Positions 1 to 9,285 of a stretch of 64,000 bases of DNA are shown here, piece after piece. The first letter of the stretch is position 1, and each line of letters starts with the position of its first letter. Both the position numbers and the translations under genes were made by a program. Source of the DNA: Streptomyces sp. WZ-12 (GTDB taxonomy: Bacteria > Actinomycetota > Actinomycetes > Streptomycetales > Streptomycetaceae); assembly GCF_028898845.1 (NCBI RefSeq), contig NZ_CP118574.1, forward strand, positions 3,162,001 to 3,226,000, in the 5' to 3' direction. The notes beneath the pieces were generated by a model. It was given only the letters and a program-made list of their open reading frames with translations, was not told the origin of the DNA and did not search any database.

Positions 1-657
1 CTCGGCATGACCCACGCCCACGTCGCCTACGGAATCTGGGCGGCCTACGGAAAACGTCTGGAACCGGCGGCGGTGGCGTCCTGGGAATTGGGCGAGACCT
101 CCCCCACCGAGGCGGAGTTGGCCGCGTTGGCCGGCGCCCTGTGGTGCGCCCCCGCCGAGCTCCTCGGCGCCCCCGAGACCCTCCGCGAGTACCGGCTGGC
201 GCTCGGCCTCGCCCCCGCCGATCTGGCGCGCCGGATCGGCATGGACGTGGCCGGGTACGGGCACCTGGAGGCCGGCGGGCGGTGGCGGGGCACCGACCGG
301 CAGGCGGCGGCGCTGGCCGAGGCGTTGGCGCTGCCGCTGCCCGCGCTGATCCGCTTCACCGACCAGGAGGACCGCCTGGTCGAGCTGTTGACCAGCGCCG
401 CCACCACCCGCTGGCAGGGCTACGTCCGCCCGGTCGGCAAGCTGGCACCGCTGCCCAAGGAGCGCCTGGCAACGGCCCTCCAGGAACTGCACGAGGAGTA
501 CCACGCGACGATGGCCGCCTCGCTGAGCTGGACCGGCGGCCGGGCCCCGGACGAGGCGGGCAGGGCGGGCCGGGGCTTCCTCGACGGCATCCTGGCGGAG
601 TTCTGGCGCCGGGCCGACGGGCCGACACCCGGGCCGCGCGACGGGGACGGGCCCTAG
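1..657 (+). CDS. XRE-type helix-turn-helix regulator, 5'-truncated by window edge
   Basis: The reading frame is open from the first base, so the true start probably lies upstream. The first internal ATG is at base 7 and gives 216 aa. The opening residues (LGMTHAHVA, then SWELGE) look like the second half of an XRE helix-turn-helix, and a second HTH-like stretch (LGLAPADLARRIGMDVAGYGHLE) follows, so this appears to be a tandem-HTH DNA-binding protein. The remainder (from about residue 115) is helical and not recognised. No catalytic motif is seen. Its targets are unknown. It is followed by 200 bp of non-coding DNA before an ABC exporter on the same strand, which it might regulate (inference). 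Confidence 0.7.
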   Translation, partial: LGMTHAHVAYGIWAAYGKRLEPAAVASWELGETSPTEAELAALAGALWCAPAELLGAPETLREYRLALGLAPADLARRIGMDVAGYGHLEAGGRWRGTDRQAAALAEALALPLPALIRFTDQEDRLVELLTSAATTRWQGYVRPVGKLAPLPKERLATALQELHEEYHATMAASLSWTGGRAPDEAGRAGRGFLDGILAEFWRRADGPTPGPRDGDGP

Positions 658-857
658 GAGCCCCAAGGGCCGCGCGTCGGTCTGCGGGTGGACGGCCGTC
701 CGTCCAGAGATGGACGCGGGCGCCCGGCATGGCACTTGCGGCCGGTCCGGCTTTCGGTCCCTGCGGGCGAAGCCCCGGGCGGGGTGCGGCATCGAGGATG
801 GGAGCACGGCGTTCCCGCCGAGTCCTTCCCGTCCCTTCACCTTCCTGGGAGTTCGTG

Positions 858-1649
858 GTGCCGCACGCCGCCGTCCCCCGTCCCGTTTCCCCCCTCCGGC
901 CCGCCACCCCGGCCGTCGCCGCCCGCGCCACCAACCTGAGCAAGGTCTACGGCCAGGGCGAGACCCGGGTGGTGGCGCTGGACTCCGTCTCGGTGGAGTT
1001 CGGCCGGGCCCGCTTCACCGCGATCATGGGCCCCTCCGGCTCGGGCAAGTCCACCCTGATGCACTGCATGGCGGGGCTGGACTCGGTCACCTCCGGCTCG
1101 GCCCGGATCGGCGACATGGAGCTGGCCTCCCTGGGCGACAAGCAGTTGACCCGGCTGCGTCGGGACAAGATCGGCTTCATCTTCCAGGCGTTCAACCTGC
1201 TGCCGACGCTCACCGCGCTGGAGAACATCACGCTGCCCATCGACATCGCGGGCCGCCGCCCGGACCGGGAGTGGGTCGGCCGGGTCGTGGACACCGTGGG
1301 GCTGTCGGAGCGTCTTAAGCACCGGCCGGCCCAGCTCTCCGGCGGCCAGCAGCAGCGGGTCGCGGTGGCGCGGGCGCTGGCCGCCCAGCCGGAGATCATC
1401 TTCGCGGACGAGCCGACCGGCAACCTCGACTCCCGCTCCGGCGCGGAAGTCCTGGGCTTCCTGCGGGAGTCGGTCCGGGCGATGGACCAGACCGTGGTGA
1501 TGGTCACCCACGACCCGGTCGCCGCCGGCTACGCGGACCGGGTGGTCTTCCTCGCCGACGGCCGGATCGTCGACGAGCTCCACGAGCCCACCGCGGACGC
1601 CGTGCTGGACCGGATGCGCCGCTTCGAGGCCGCGGGCCGGACGAGCTAG
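858..1649 (+). CDS. ABC exporter ATP-binding protein, LolD/MacB type
   Basis: Cytoplasmic ATPase of about 263 aa that should power the FtsX-type permease encoded 124 bp downstream. Walker A GPSGSGKST is at residues 58-66, followed by the Q-loop (FIFQAFNLLPTL), signature LSGGQQQR, Walker B with DEPTGNLD and the H-loop (VMVTHD). The NLLP and GNLD motifs are typical of the LolD/MacB branch (lipoprotein, peptide or antibiotic export). The frame is open much further upstream, but homology begins near here and a GGGAG at 847-851 gives good spacing to the GTG at 858. GTG 855 is the alternative start. The exported substrate cannot be told from sequence. Confidence 0.9.
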   Translation: MPHAAVPRPVSPLRPATPAVAARATNLSKVYGQGETRVVALDSVSVEFGRARFTAIMGPSGSGKSTLMHCMAGLDSVTSGSARIGDMELASLGDKQLTRLRRDKIGFIFQAFNLLPTLTALENITLPIDIAGRRPDREWVGRVVDTVGLSERLKHRPAQLSGGQQQRVAVARALAAQPEIIFADEPTGNLDSRSGAEVLGFLRESVRAMDQTVVMVTHDPVAAGYADRVVFLADGRIVDELHEPTADAVLDRMRRFEAAGRTS

Positions 1650-1773
1650 CGGCACACCGGACGCGCCGACCGCGCCAACTGGCCGGCCGGCCCCGCGAGT
1701 TGGCCATGTCCGGCCACCGCCGCCCGTACCCGAGCCCCGCCCGGGCCCCGTACCCAGGATTGACACCACCACC

Positions 1774-4347
1774 ATGTTCAGAACCGCCCTGCGCAACGTC
1801 CTCGCGCACAAGGCCCGCCTGTTGATGACCGCGCTCGCGGTCCTGCTCGGCGTCGCCTTCGTCGCGGGCACCCTGATCTTCAGCGACTCCGTCGGCGAGG
1901 CCGTCAAGAACGCCTCCGCCAAGAACCTCAAGGACGTCGCCGTCTCCGTCCAGGCCGCCTCGGACCCCGATGCCGGCCCCGGCCCCGGGAAGGACGGCAA
2001 GCGGACCACCGCCCTGGACCAGCACGTGGCCGACCGGATCCGCGCGCTGCCCGGCGTCACCGGCGTCCGCGCCGACGTCACCGGCGCGGCGACCCTGGCC
2101 GGCAAGGACGGCGAACCGATCGGCAACGGCTGGCAGAACCGCGCCGTCAACTACCAGCCGGGCAAGGACGGCAAGGACCCCCGCTACCCGCTGGTGCAGG
2201 GCCGCGGCCCGGCCGCCGAAGGGGAGTTGGCGCTGGCCGAGACCACCGCGAAGGCGGCCGGCGTGCGGGTCGGCGACACCGTGCGGTTCGCCACCGACGG
2301 CCCGGTGCTGACCAAGAAGCTGGTCGGCATCGTGGCGACCGACGACCCGGCGGTGACCGCGGGCGGCAGCCTGGCGCTGTTCGACACCGCCACCGCGCAG
2401 AAGCTGTATCTGCACCCGGGCCAGTTCGACGAGTTGGTGGTGGCGGCCGCCCCCGGCACCGACCAGCGGGCGCTGACCGCCAAGGTCCGCGAGCTGCTGC
2501 CGGCCGACCGCGCCGCGGCGACCAGCGGGCACGACCTGGCCGCCGAACAGGCCCGGCGGATCGCCGAGCAGAACAGCGCGCTCAGCAAGACCCTGCTGAC
2601 CTTCGCGGGGATCGCCCTGTTCGTCGGCGTCTTCATCATCGCCAACACCTTCACCATGCTGATCTCCCAGCGCAGCCGCGAGATCGCGCTGCTGCGCGCG
2701 GTGGGTGCCTCCCGCCGGCAGGTGGTGCGCTCGGTGCTCGCCGAGGCCGGCCTGTTGGGCCTGGTCTCCTCGGTCGTCGGCTTCGCGCTGGGCACCGGGA
2801 TCGCGGTGGGGCTGCGGGCCGTGCTGGACGCAGGCGGTGCGGGCTTCCCGGACGGCCCGGTCGTCATCAGCCCGGCCGCGGTGCTCGCCTCGCTGGGCGT
2901 GGGCGTCGTGGTGACCGTCCTGGCCGCCTGGCTGCCGTCCCGCAAGGCGGCGCGGATCGCCCCGGTGGAGGCGCTGAGCACCGTCGAGGCGCCGCCGGCC
3001 CTGCGCAGCCTCGTGGTCCGCAACACCATCGGCGCGCTGATCACCGGCGCCGGCGTCGCGGTGATGCTGTGGGTCTCCACCCTCACCTCCGGCGACGACC
3101 TGCCGATCGCCATGGCGGGGTCGGCGCTGACCCTGACCGGCGTGATCATCCTGGCCCCGCTGCTGTCCCGGCCGCTGGTCTCGCTGGCCGGCGCGGTCAC
3201 CACCCGCCTCTTCGGCGTCACCGGCAAGCTGGCCAAGGAGAACGCGCTGCGCAACCCGCGGCGGACGGCCGCGACCGCCTCGGCGCTGATGATCGGCCTG
3301 ACCCTGATCACCGGGATGACCGTGGCGGGCCACTCCGCCCAGGTGGCCATGGACAAGATGGTCGGCAGCGGCGTGACCGCCGACTACCAGGTCAAGACCT
3401 CCACCTACGTCGGCCTGGACCCGAAGCTGTCGCCGAAGGTGCGCCAGGTCCCCGGCGTCGAGGCGATGGCGCCGTTGCGCGGCACCGGCTTCTCCACCGA
3501 AGCGGGCCCCGGTCGCGACAGCACCTTCGGCTTCCTCCGCGGCACCGACCTCGACCAGATCGGCAAGGTCACCCAACTCGACATCACCCAGGGCTCGTTG
3601 GCCGCCGTCAAGGCCGGCGGCATCGCCGTCTCGCAGAGCGGCGCCAAGGAGCACGGCTGGCGCGTCGGCGACACCGTGAACGTCGAGTTCTACGACAAGA
3701 AGAAGGCCCGCCTGAAGGTCGCCGCGCTCTACGCCGACAACGAGACCCTCGGCTCCTCCTTCGCCGCGACCGCCCTGGTCGATCCGCACCTGGACCGGTT
3801 CCGCGACGACGCGCTCCTGGTCAAGACGGCGAACGGCAGCTCCCCCGAGTTGGCCAAGGACATCCGCCGGGCGCTCGGCGACAGTCCGCTGCTGAAGGTG
3901 CAGAGCCGCGATGACCTGCGCAAGGAGAACGCCGGGCAGATCGACACCATCGTGAACATGGTCTACGGGCTGCTGGGCATGGCCGTGATCATCGCGGTGG
4001 TCGGCGTGGTCAACACCCTGGCCATGTCGGTCTTCGAGCGCACCCGCGAGATCGGGATGCTGCGCGCCATCGGTCTGGCCCGCAGCGGCATCAAGCAGAT
4101 GGTCCGGCTGGAGTCGGTGGTCATCTCGCTCTTCGGCGCGGTGCTCGGCATCGGCCTGGGCATCTTCCTGGCCTGGGCCGGCGGCAGCCTGGTCGGCTCG
4201 TCCTTCCCGACCTACTCGATGGTGCTGCCCTGGGGCCGGCTCGGCCTGTTCCTGCTGATCGCCCTGGTCGTCGGCGTGCTGGCGGCGCTGTGGCCGGCCC
4301 GCCGGGCCGGCCGGCTGAACATGCTGGAGGCCGTCGCCTCCCAGTGA
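1774..4347 (+). CDS. ABC exporter permease, FtsX/MacB superfamily, 857 aa
   Basis: Large permease with two FtsX units. A transmembrane helix at about residues 16-38 is followed by an extracytoplasmic MacB-like domain, a helix cluster at about 270-390 carrying the diagnostic loop SQRSREIALLRAVGAS, a further pair of helices (about 415-470), a second extracellular domain, and a final three-helix block with the matching motif FERTREIGMLRAIG. This duplicated architecture is usual for actinobacterial lipoprotein, antimicrobial-peptide or cell-wall export systems. It forms an operon with the ATPase upstream. A strong hairpin follows the stop codon. Substrate unknown. Confidence 0.9.
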   Translation: MFRTALRNVLAHKARLLMTALAVLLGVAFVAGTLIFSDSVGEAVKNASAKNLKDVAVSVQAASDPDAGPGPGKDGKRTTALDQHVADRIRALPGVTGVRADVTGAATLAGKDGEPIGNGWQNRAVNYQPGKDGKDPRYPLVQGRGPAAEGELALAETTAKAAGVRVGDTVRFATDGPVLTKKLVGIVATDDPAVTAGGSLALFDTATAQKLYLHPGQFDELVVAAAPGTDQRALTAKVRELLPADRAAATSGHDLAAEQARRIAEQNSALSKTLLTFAGIALFVGVFIIANTFTMLISQRSREIALLRAVGASRRQVVRSVLAEAGLLGLVSSVVGFALGTGIAVGLRAVLDAGGAGFPDGPVVISPAAVLASLGVGVVVTVLAAWLPSRKAARIAPVEALSTVEAPPALRSLVVRNTIGALITGAGVAVMLWVSTLTSGDDLPIAMAGSALTLTGVIILAPLLSRPLVSLAGAVTTRLFGVTGKLAKENALRNPRRTAATASALMIGLTLITGMTVAGHSAQVAMDKMVGSGVTADYQVKTSTYVGLDPKLSPKVRQVPGVEAMAPLRGTGFSTEAGPGRDSTFGFLRGTDLDQIGKVTQLDITQGSLAAVKAGGIAVSQSGAKEHGWRVGDTVNVEFYDKKKARLKVAALYADNETLGSSFAATALVDPHLDRFRDDALLVKTANGSSPELAKDIRRALGDSPLLKVQSRDDLRKENAGQIDTIVNMVYGLLGMAVIIAVVGVVNTLAMSVFERTREIGMLRAIGLARSGIKQMVRLESVVISLFGAVLGIGLGIFLAWAGGSLVGSSFPTYSMVLPWGRLGLFLLIALVVGVLAALWPARRAGRLNMLEAVASQ

Positions 4348-4362
4348 GGCCCCACGCGCAAA

Positions 4363-4400
4363 GCCGCCGGCGACGCACCCAACGGTGCGTCGCCGGCGGC
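4363..4400. terminator. bidirectional terminator between the ABC permease and pfkA
   Basis: Perfect 17-bp inverted repeat (4363-4379 and 4384-4400) with a 4-nt loop, and one more A-T pair outside. It lies between the 3' ends of two convergent genes, so it should stop transcription from both. It has no long U-tract, as is usual for Streptomyces hairpin terminators. Confidence 0.85.
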
Positions 4401-4447
4401 TCGTTGACGTCCGGTCGGGCGGACGCGGCGGCAGAGGAGGGGCGGCC

Positions 4448-5473
4448 CTAGAAGACCGACTCGGCCTCGTCCATGCGGGCCTCCGGGACCCGCTTGAGCT
4501 CGGTGATCGCCTCGGCCAGCGGGGTCATCACGATGTCGGTGCCGCGCAGCGCGGTCATCTGGCCGAAGTCGCCGCGGTGCGCGGCCTCGACGGCGTGCCA
4601 GCCGAAGCGGGTGGCCAGCACCCGGTCGTAGGCGGTGGGGGTACCGCCGCGCTGGACGTGGCCGAGGATGACCGGGCGGGCCTCCTTGCCCAGGCGGTGC
4701 TCCAGTTCGCGGGCGAGCGCGGTGCCGATGCCGGAGAACCGCTCGTGGCCGTACTGGTCGATGGCGCCCTTCTTGTAGTCCATGGTGCCGGGCCGCGGGT
4801 GGGCGCCCTCGGCGACGCAGACCACGGCGAACTTCTTGCCGCGGGCGAACCGCTCCTCGACCATCTTCACCAGGTCGTTGACGTCGAACTCGCGCTCCGG
4901 CAGACAGATGCCGTGGGCGCCGCCGGCCATCCCGGACTCCAGCGCGATCCAGCCCGCGTGCCGGCCCATGACCTCGACGACCATCACCCGCTGATGCGAC
5001 TCGGCGGTGGTCTTCAGGCGGTCGATGGCCTCGGTGGCCACGCCGACGGCGGTGTCGAAGCCGAAGGTGCGGTCGGTGGAGGAGATGTCGTTGTCGATGG
5101 TCTTGGGGACGCCGACGACCGGCATCCCGGCGTCGGCGAGCATCCGCGCCGCGGTCAGCGTGCCCTCGCCGCCGATCGGGATCAGGACGTCTATCCCGTA
5201 CTCGCGGGAGAAGTCCTTGGCGCTCTCGCACGCCTCGCGCAGCCGGGCGCGCTCCAGGCGGGCGGAGCCGAGGATGGTGCCGCCGCGGGCCAGGATGCCG
5301 CTGACCGCGTCCAGGTCCAGCTTGCGAAAGCGCCCGTCGAGCAGGCCCTTGAAGCCGTCCTCGAAGCCGATGACCTCGTCGCCGTGGCCGGTCAGGGCGC
5401 GGTGGACGACGGACCGGATCACAGCATTCAGGCCGGGGCAGTCGCCGCCCGCGGTGAGGACTCCGATACGCAT
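4448..5473 (-). CDS. pfkA: 6-phosphofructokinase
   Basis: 341-aa cytoplasmic glycolytic enzyme phosphorylating fructose 6-phosphate to fructose 1,6-bisphosphate. The N-terminal nucleotide loop MRIGVLTAGGDCPGLNA, GGEGT, the catalytic signature PKTIDND and the substrate-binding MGRHAGW are all present. GGEGT with Lys in PKTIDND (rather than PGTIDND) places it in the actinobacterial group that is sequence-related to PPi-dependent enzymes. The closely related Streptomyces enzyme is known to use ATP and to be inhibited by phosphoenolpyruvate; ATP use here is inferred from that. The start was set at MRIG because homology begins there; an upstream in-frame extension to 5530 is not conserved. Divergent from pta. 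Confidence 0.95.
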   Translation of the reverse strand: MRIGVLTAGGDCPGLNAVIRSVVHRALTGHGDEVIGFEDGFKGLLDGRFRKLDLDAVSGILARGGTILGSARLERARLREACESAKDFSREYGIDVLIPIGGEGTLTAARMLADAGMPVVGVPKTIDNDISSTDRTFGFDTAVGVATEAIDRLKTTAESHQRVMVVEVMGRHAGWIALESGMAGGAHGICLPEREFDVNDLVKMVEERFARGKKFAVVCVAEGAHPRPGTMDYKKGAIDQYGHERFSGIGTALARELEHRLGKEARPVILGHVQRGGTPTAYDRVLATRFGWHAVEAAHRGDFGQMTALRGTDIVMTPLAEAITELKRVPEARMDEAESVF

Positions 5474-5750
5474 CGTGCTGTGTCTCCTGTGCTCGCTGTC
5501 GGTTCGTGTGAGCCGGTCCGATTCTTTCACGTGCGGCGCGCCCGCACCCCGGCCCGGTGCCGCGCGCGGGCGGCCACCCCCACTGTCCCCCGGCCCGCAC
5601 CCCGCAGGGAAACTGGGAGAGCGACGTATCCATCCGCGCAGGTATTGTCAAGAGGGTCAAGCCCACCATAACGGGTAATTTTGACCTTGTGACCAGGGAA
5701 AATCCGCAGGCCGGGCGCCTCGCGGCCATCGGAATGGACGGAGAGACCGC
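5474..5750. promoter_or_regulatory. divergent pfkA-pta control region
   Basis: 277 bp without a gene, noticeably more AT-rich near 5640-5705. A TTGTCA (5645-5650) followed 17 nt later by ATAACG (5668-5673) is a weak -35/-10 candidate reading towards pta. A GGAGAG at 5739-5744 is the pta ribosome binding site. A small open frame (5557-5754) overlapping the pta start has no recognisable content and is not called. Confidence 0.45.
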
Positions 5751-7898
5751 GTGACGCGCAGCGTGTACGTGACCGGTATCGACCGCGGCGACGGCCGCCA
5801 GGTCGTCGAGTTGGGAGTCATGGAGCTCCTGACCCGCCACGTCGATCGGGTGGGGGTCTTCCGGCCCCTTGTGCACGACGGACCGGACCGGCTCTACGAA
5901 CTGCTGAGGGCCCGCTACCGCCTCGCCCAGCCCGCGGAGTCCGTCTACGGCATCAGCTATACCGAGGCCGCCGCCCTCCAGGCCGAGCAGGGCACCGACG
6001 AGCTGGTCTCCCGGCTCGTCGACCGCTTCCACGCCGTCGCCCGCGACTTCGAGTACGTGCTGGTCCTCGGCTCGGACTACGCCGACACCAGCCTCCCCGA
6101 CGAGCTGGCGCTCAACGCCCGGCTGGCCAACGAGTTCGGCGCCGCGGTGATACCCGTCGTCGGCGGCCAGGGCCAGGAGGCCGAGTCCGTCCGCGCCGAG
6201 GCCCGCAACGCCTACCGCGCCTACACCTCGCTGGGCTGCGACGTGGTCGCGCTGGTCGTCAACCGCGTCGCCGCCGAGCAGCGCACGGCCGTCGTCGAGC
6301 GGCTCGCCGCCCGGCTGCCGGTGCCCTGCTACGCGCTCCCCGAGGACGGCTCGCTCTCCGCACCGACCGTCGGCCAGATCGTCCACGCGCTCGGCGCCGA
6401 GGTGCTGCTGGGCGACGACTCCGGCCTCGCCCGGGACGCCCGGGACTTCGTCTTCGGCGGCGCGATGCTGCCGACCTTCCTCCAGGCGCTCACCCCCGGC
6501 TGCATGGTGATCACCCCCGGGGACCGCGCCGACCTCGTCATCGGCTCGCTCGCCGCGCACAGCGCCGGCGCCCCGCCGATCGCCGGCGTGGTGCTCACCC
6601 TCGACGAGCGTCCCGGCCCGGACATCATGGCGCTGGCCGCCCGCCTCGCGCCCGGCACCCCGGTCGTCTCGGTGCCCGGCGGCTCCTTCCCCACCGCCGC
6701 CGAGCTGTTCGCCATCGAGGGCAAGTTGAACGCCGCCTCGCCGCGCAAGGCGGAGACCGCGCTCGGCCTCTTCGAGCGGCACGTGGACACCGCCGAGCTC
6801 ACCGACCGGATCTCGGTCGCCCGCTCCGAGCGGGTCACCCCGATGATGTTCGAGCACGAGCTGATCGAGCGGTCCCGCGCCGGCCGCCGCCGGGTCGTCC
6901 TCCCCGAGGGCACCGAGGAGCGGGTGCTGCGCGCCGCCGATGTGCTGCTGCGCCGCGACGTCTGCGACCTGACGCTGCTCGGCGAGGAGGAGACGATCCG
7001 CAAGCGCGCCGCCGACCTCGCCATCGACCTGGCCGACGCGCAGATCATCGACCCGCAGACCTCGCCGCTGCGCGAGCGGTTCGCGGACCTCTACGCCACC
7101 CTCCGCGCCCACAAGGGCGTCAGCTACGAGCTGGCCTTCGACATGGTCGCCGACGTCTCCTACTTCGGGACCCTGATGGTGCAGGAGGGCCTGGCCGACG
7201 GCATGGTCTCCGGCGCGGTGCACTCCACCGCCGCCACCATCCGCCCGGCCTTCGAGATCATCAAGACCCAAGGGGCCGCGCGCAGCGCGTCGGCTGGGGA
7301 GGTGGCGGGCGACGGGCGGGCGAAGCCGGGCGCCCAGATCGTCTCGTCGGTCTTCTTCATGTGCCTGGCCGACCGCGTCCTGGTCTACGGCGACTGCGCG
7401 GTCAACCCGGACCCGAACGCCGAGCAGTTGGCCGACATCGCCATCCAATCCGCCACCACCGCGGCCCAGTTCGGCGTGGAGCCGCGGATCGCGATGCTGT
7501 CGTACTCCACCGGCACCTCCGGCTCCGGCGCCGACGTCGACAAGGTCCGCAAGGCCACCGAGCTGGTCCGCGAGCGGCGCCCGGACCTGCTGGTCGAGGG
7601 CCCGATCCAGTACGACGCGGCGGTGGACGCGGCGGTCGCCGCGACCAAGCTGCCGGACTCGGACGTGGCCGGCAAGGCCACCGTGCTGATCTTCCCGGAC
7701 CTCAACACCGGCAACAACACCTACAAGGCCGTCCAGCGCTCCGCCGGCGCGGTCGCGGTCGGCCCGGTCCTCCAGGGCCTGCGCAAGCCGGTCAACGACC
7801 TCTCCCGCGGCGCCCTCGTCCAGGACATCGTCAACACCGTCGCGATCACCGCGATCCAGGCCCAGGGCGACGAGCCCGGCACCGGCCACACCAGCTGA
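5751..7898 (+). CDS. pta: phosphate acetyltransferase (long, two-domain form)
   Basis: 715-aa enzyme interconverting acetyl-CoA and acetyl phosphate, the first step of acetate overflow with AckA downstream. The N-terminal half is the AAA_26/DRTGG regulatory region of long Pta enzymes (YVTGIDRGDGRQ start; central DRTGG-like part about residues 215-330). The C-terminal half (about 365-710) is the catalytic PTA_PTB domain, with YGDCAVNPDP, LSYSTGTSGSG and FPDLNTGN. Residues 507-525 (7269-7325) are a 19-residue Gly/Ala/Arg-rich stretch. I remember E. coli Pta having one residue there, between IIKT and PGAQIVSS, so this looks like an in-frame insertion. GTG start with GGAGAG upstream. ackA begins 25 bp later. 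Confidence 0.95.
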   Translation: MTRSVYVTGIDRGDGRQVVELGVMELLTRHVDRVGVFRPLVHDGPDRLYELLRARYRLAQPAESVYGISYTEAAALQAEQGTDELVSRLVDRFHAVARDFEYVLVLGSDYADTSLPDELALNARLANEFGAAVIPVVGGQGQEAESVRAEARNAYRAYTSLGCDVVALVVNRVAAEQRTAVVERLAARLPVPCYALPEDGSLSAPTVGQIVHALGAEVLLGDDSGLARDARDFVFGGAMLPTFLQALTPGCMVITPGDRADLVIGSLAAHSAGAPPIAGVVLTLDERPGPDIMALAARLAPGTPVVSVPGGSFPTAAELFAIEGKLNAASPRKAETALGLFERHVDTAELTDRISVARSERVTPMMFEHELIERSRAGRRRVVLPEGTEERVLRAADVLLRRDVCDLTLLGEEETIRKRAADLAIDLADAQIIDPQTSPLRERFADLYATLRAHKGVSYELAFDMVADVSYFGTLMVQEGLADGMVSGAVHSTAATIRPAFEIIKTQGAARSASAGEVAGDGRAKPGAQIVSSVFFMCLADRVLVYGDCAVNPDPNAEQLADIAIQSATTAAQFGVEPRIAMLSYSTGTSGSGADVDKVRKATELVRERRPDLLVEGPIQYDAAVDAAVAATKLPDSDVAGKATVLIFPDLNTGNNTYKAVQRSAGAVAVGPVLQGLRKPVNDLSRGALVQDIVNTVAITAIQAQGDEPGTGHTS

Positions 7899-7923
7899 CC
7901 CCACCCCCCACGGAAAGCCCTTC

Positions 7924-9168
7924 ATGACTGCCAACGCCACCCGCGTCCTCGTCCTCAACTCCGGCTCCTCGTCGGTGAAGTACCAACTCCTCGACATGGC
8001 AGCCTCGGACGGCGGCTCCGCCGCGGGCGGTGCGCGGCTCGCCGTCGGCCTGGTCGAGCGGATCGGTGAGACGACCTCGCGCCTGGTCCACACCCCGCTG
8101 GCCGCCGGCGGCCGGACCCGCGAGATCACCGGCCCGATAGCCGACCACGACGCCGCGCTGAAGGCGGTGGCCGACGAACTGGCCGCCGACGGGCTCGGTT
8201 TGGACTCCCCGGAACTGGCCGCGATCGGGCACCGGGTGGTGCACGGCGGGCTGAAGTTCACCGCGCCGACCGTCATCGACGACGCGGTGCTCAAGGAGAT
8301 CGAGCGGCTGGTGCCGGTCGCCCCGCTGCACAACCCGGCCAACATCACCGGCATCAAGACCGCCCAGGGCCTGCGCCCCGACCTCCCGCAGGTCGCGGTC
8401 TTCGACACCGCCTTCCACACCACGATGCCGGAGCACGCGGCCCGTTACGCCATCGACGTGGAGACCGCCGACGCGCACCGCATCCGCCGCTACGGCTTCC
8501 ACGGCACCTCGCACGCCTACGTCTCCCGCCGCACCGCCGAACTGCTCGGCAAGGCGCCCGAGGACGTCAACGTGATCGTGCTGCACCTGGGCAACGGCGC
8601 CTCCGCCTCCGCCGTCCAGGGCGGCCGCTGCGTGGACACCTCCATGGGCCTGACCCCGCTGGAGGGCCTGGTCATGGGCACCCGCTCCGGTGACATCGAC
8701 CCGGCGGTGACCTTCCACCTCAAGCGGGTCGCCGGGATGTCCGTCGACGAGATCGACGAGCTGCTCAACAAGAAGAGCGGCCTGCTCGGGCTGTGCGGCG
8801 ACAACGACATGCGGGAGATCCGCCGCCGGATCGACGCGGGCGGCGAGGACGGGGCGCGGGCCGCGCTCGCCTTCGACATCTACATCCACCGGCTGAAGAA
8901 GTACATCGGCGCCTACAGCGCGGTGCTCGGCAAGGTCGACGCGGTGGCCTTCACCGCGGGCGTCGGCGAGAACGCCGCCCCGGTCCGCGCCGCCGCCATC
9001 GCCGGCCTGGAGGAGCTGGGCCTGGCGGTGGACGCCGCGCTGAACGACGTCCGGTCCGACGAGCCGCGGCTGATCTCGCCCGGGTACGCCCGGGTCGCGG
9101 TCGCGGTGGTCCCCACCGACGAGGAACTGGAGATCGCCCGGCAGACGTACGCCCTGGTCACCGCCTAG
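7924..9168 (+). CDS. ackA: acetate kinase
   Basis: 414-aa ASKHA-fold kinase converting acetyl phosphate and ADP to acetate and ATP. It shows the N-terminal signature VLVLNSGSSSVKY, the substrate loop GHRVVHGG, the catalytic region FDTAFHTTMP, the phosphate loop HLGNGAS and the adenosine motif FTAGVGENA. It lies 25 bp downstream of pta with only a short leader, so the two are almost certainly co-transcribed. Length is slightly above the usual 400 aa because of a Gly/Ala-rich stretch at residues 27-36. Confidence 0.97.
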   Translation: MTANATRVLVLNSGSSSVKYQLLDMAASDGGSAAGGARLAVGLVERIGETTSRLVHTPLAAGGRTREITGPIADHDAALKAVADELAADGLGLDSPELAAIGHRVVHGGLKFTAPTVIDDAVLKEIERLVPVAPLHNPANITGIKTAQGLRPDLPQVAVFDTAFHTTMPEHAARYAIDVETADAHRIRRYGFHGTSHAYVSRRTAELLGKAPEDVNVIVLHLGNGASASAVQGGRCVDTSMGLTPLEGLVMGTRSGDIDPAVTFHLKRVAGMSVDEIDELLNKKSGLLGLCGDNDMREIRRRIDAGGEDGARAALAFDIYIHRLKKYIGAYSAVLGKVDAVAFTAGVGENAAPVRAAAIAGLEELGLAVDAALNDVRSDEPRLISPGYARVAVAVVPTDEELEIARQTYALVTA

Positions 9169-9273
9169 ATCAGCGCCCGGCGCGCGGGGCGGCAGCCCGC
9201 GGGCCGGCCGGGCCCCGGCCCGGCTGAAGAGTCTGTGAAGCAGAGCGAAATATTCCGCTCCGAAACAAACCGA

Positions 9274-9279
9274 TAGGAT
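9274..9279 (+). promoter_or_regulatory. -10 box TAGGAT, pyk leaderless promoter
   Basis: TAGGAT ends 6 nt before the pyk ATG at 9286, which places the transcription start on or next to the initiation codon. No Shine-Dalgarno sequence is present between them. No good -35 is visible. The 117-bp gap after ackA therefore probably carries an independent pyk promoter. Confidence 0.6.
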
Positions 9280-9285
9280 CGAGAC

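Noticed and set aside
837..3789. Minus-strand frames opposite the ABC exporter
   Set aside because: Shadow frames; the plus strand encodes complete Walker motifs and FtsX domains.
5557..5754. 65-codon frame overlapping the pta start
   Set aside because: No ribosome binding site, no conserved features, and it crosses the likely promoter.
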